In this document: positions 5,198 to 5,710 of the stretch, one piece after another
Layout of the letters: each line of letters opens with the position of its first letter
Position numbering within the stretch: the stretch's first letter is position 1
Assembly: GCA_947179265.1 (NCBI GenBank)
Contig: CAMXBB010000098.1
Location: 1 to 5,710, forward strand
Source of the DNA: an uncultured Bacillota bacterium
GTDB taxonomy: Bacteria; Bacillota_I; Bacilli_A; RF39; UBA660
Length of the DNA: 5,710 nt
Direction: 5' to 3'
Notes under the pieces: generated by a model
The model's input: the letters and a program-made list of their open reading frames with translations, nothing else
Databases searched by the model: none
Told to the model about the DNA's origin: nothing
Made by a program: the position numbers and the translations under genes

Positions 5198-5520
5198 TGA
5201 TTATAAAATCATTCTTATTTACGGGAGCAGTATGTTTAATAGCACAAATAATTAAAGATAATACTCGTCTTACAAGTGGACACATTACATCTCTTTTTGT
5301 AAGTATAGGAGCATTACTTGGTTTCTTTGGACTATATGATAAGATAATTGACTGTGTTGGTGGAGGTGCTAGAGTTGTAATTACTTCATTTGGTAATACC
5401 TTATATACAACAGCATTAGAAGAAGGTATCTTAAACATGCTTAGTGGTGTATCCTTAGGTATTACAACTGCAATAATTATGGCTTTCATAATAACTTTAG
5501 TATTTAGAGTTAAAGACTAA
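5197..5520 (+). CDS. spoVAE: Stage V sporulation protein AE (AEb type), membrane subunit
   Basis: This small membrane protein of 107 residues belongs to the same family fold as SpoVAC and completes the core SpoVAC-AD-AE dipicolinic acid transport set. Hydrophobic segments lie at about residues 4-19, 31-47 and 86-103. Family marks are LTSGHI (25-30), GALLGFFGLYDKIID (38-52), GGGARVVITSFGNTL (55-69) and a short basic C-terminus (FRVKD). Its length agrees with SpoVAEb of Bacillus (about 116), not with the unrelated soluble SpoVAEa. The start overlaps the stop of spoVAD as TAATG. GAGGTG (5186-5191) is five bases upstream, so translation is coupled. No gene for SpoVAA, AB, AEa or AF is seen in the cluster, which matches the reduced spoVACDE sets of clostridia. 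Confidence 0.95.
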   Translation: MIIKSFLFTGAVCLIAQIIKDNTRLTSGHITSLFVSIGALLGFFGLYDKIIDCVGGGARVVITSFGNTLYTTALEEGILNMLSGVSLGITTAIIMAFIITLVFRVKD

Positions 5521-5569
5521 TACTTGTTTAAATAAAAAATATTTCTTATAATTATAATTGGTGATGATA

Positions 5570-5710
5570 GTGAAAAAGATAATAAAACTCTTAATGAGTT
5601 TTTTAATCATTGCATGTATTATAATGGTCTTTGTTTTTAGTATAAATGATTTAAATACTCAAGATGAGAGTACTAAAAATTATACTAGCTATAACGAAGA
5701 AATATTGATT
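5570..5710 (+). CDS. Start of a membrane-anchored or secreted protein, 3' end outside window
   Basis: I cannot identify this gene from its first 47 codons. The frame is open to the window end. The N-terminus has a Lys-rich start (residues 2-6) and a long hydrophobic stretch at about 7-25, then a polar, acidic Asn/Ser/Thr-rich region. This fits a signal peptide or a single N-terminal membrane anchor with the rest outside the cytoplasm (or in the intermembrane space of a forespore). The triplet before Cys16 (Ile-Ile-Ala) resembles a lipobox, but hydrophobicity continues past the Cys, which argues against a lipoprotein. GTG at 5570 is preferred because GGTGAT (5560-5565) lies four bases upstream, like the GGGTGAT of the spoIIAA-like gene. 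ATG at 5564 in the same frame is the alternative. It follows spoVAE by 49 bases with no clear terminator, so it may be co-transcribed. Confidence 0.6.
   Translation, partial: MKKIIKLLMSFLIIACIIMVFVFSINDLNTQDESTKNYTSYNEEILI

Noticed and set aside
5175..5489. Minus-strand open frame of 104 codons opposite spoVAE
   Set aside because: It is an antisense shadow of spoVAE, which has clear family motifs and a ribosome binding site.
5524..5558. TTGTTT / TATAAT promoter-like sequence, and a second TATAAT, before the last gene
   Set aside because: The -35 matches at only three positions, the stretch is almost pure A/T, and transcription would begin at the ribosome binding site. Chance is likely.
1..5710. 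CRISPR array, tRNA/rRNA gene, insertion sequence, toxin-antitoxin or phage genes
   Set aside because: No regularly spaced repeats, tRNA-like cloverleaf, transposase motifs or terminal inverted repeats were seen. Apart from the unknown first gene and the unidentified partial last gene, the content is chromosomal core and sporulation genes.

Overview
This window is strongly AT-rich and uses standard bacterial decoding: Trp is TGG, stops are mostly TAA, and there is one TGA. It carries an RNase J1 gene next to a forespore sporulation cluster. That combination points to a low-GC, endospore-forming Bacillota, probably a divergent or reduced Bacilli/Clostridia-type lineage. The sequence alone does not allow a closer placement.

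Layout: (1) bases 1-1010 hold the 3' part of an unrecognised cytoplasmic protein gene whose true start lies before the window. (2) A bidirectional hairpin terminator at about 1009-1037 separates it from the convergent rnjA gene (RNase J1, minus strand, 1036-2715). (3) A 185-bp divergent intergenic region (2716-2900) holds a good housekeeping promoter for rnjA, a perfect Spo0A box (TGTCGAA) facing the sporulation genes, and consensus -35/-10 hexamers at an unusually short spacing. (4) The plus-strand cluster follows: a SpoIIAA-like STAS protein (2901-3206), an overlapping SigF/SigG-family sigma factor (3193-3813), then spoVAC, spoVAD and spoVAE (3846-5520). (5) The beginning of an unidentified membrane or secreted protein closes the window.

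How the genes work together: in known spore-formers Spo0A~P switches on spoIIAA-spoIIAB-sigF. SpoIIAB holds sigma-F inactive and phosphorylates SpoIIAA, and dephosphorylated SpoIIAA frees the sigma factor in the forespore. SpoVAC/AD/AE then move dipicolinic acid across the inner forespore membrane.

The striking point here is that the spoIIAB kinase/anti-sigma gene is absent between spoIIAA and the sigma gene, which overlap by 14 bases. The serine of SpoIIAA that SpoIIAB would phosphorylate is an aspartate, a natural phosphomimetic. The sigma factor also lacks the usual N-terminal extension. Together these suggest that the partner switch controlling the first forespore sigma factor has been lost or rewired.

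A second unusual point is the 32-bp junction between the sigma gene and spoVAC. A terminator-like hairpin there buries the spoVAC Shine-Dalgarno sequence, while a sigma-G-type promoter overlaps the same hairpin so that its transcript would start after the 5' arm and escape sequestration. This looks like a compact device for restricting spoVA expression to the forespore promoter. Both ideas are inferences from sequence and need testing.
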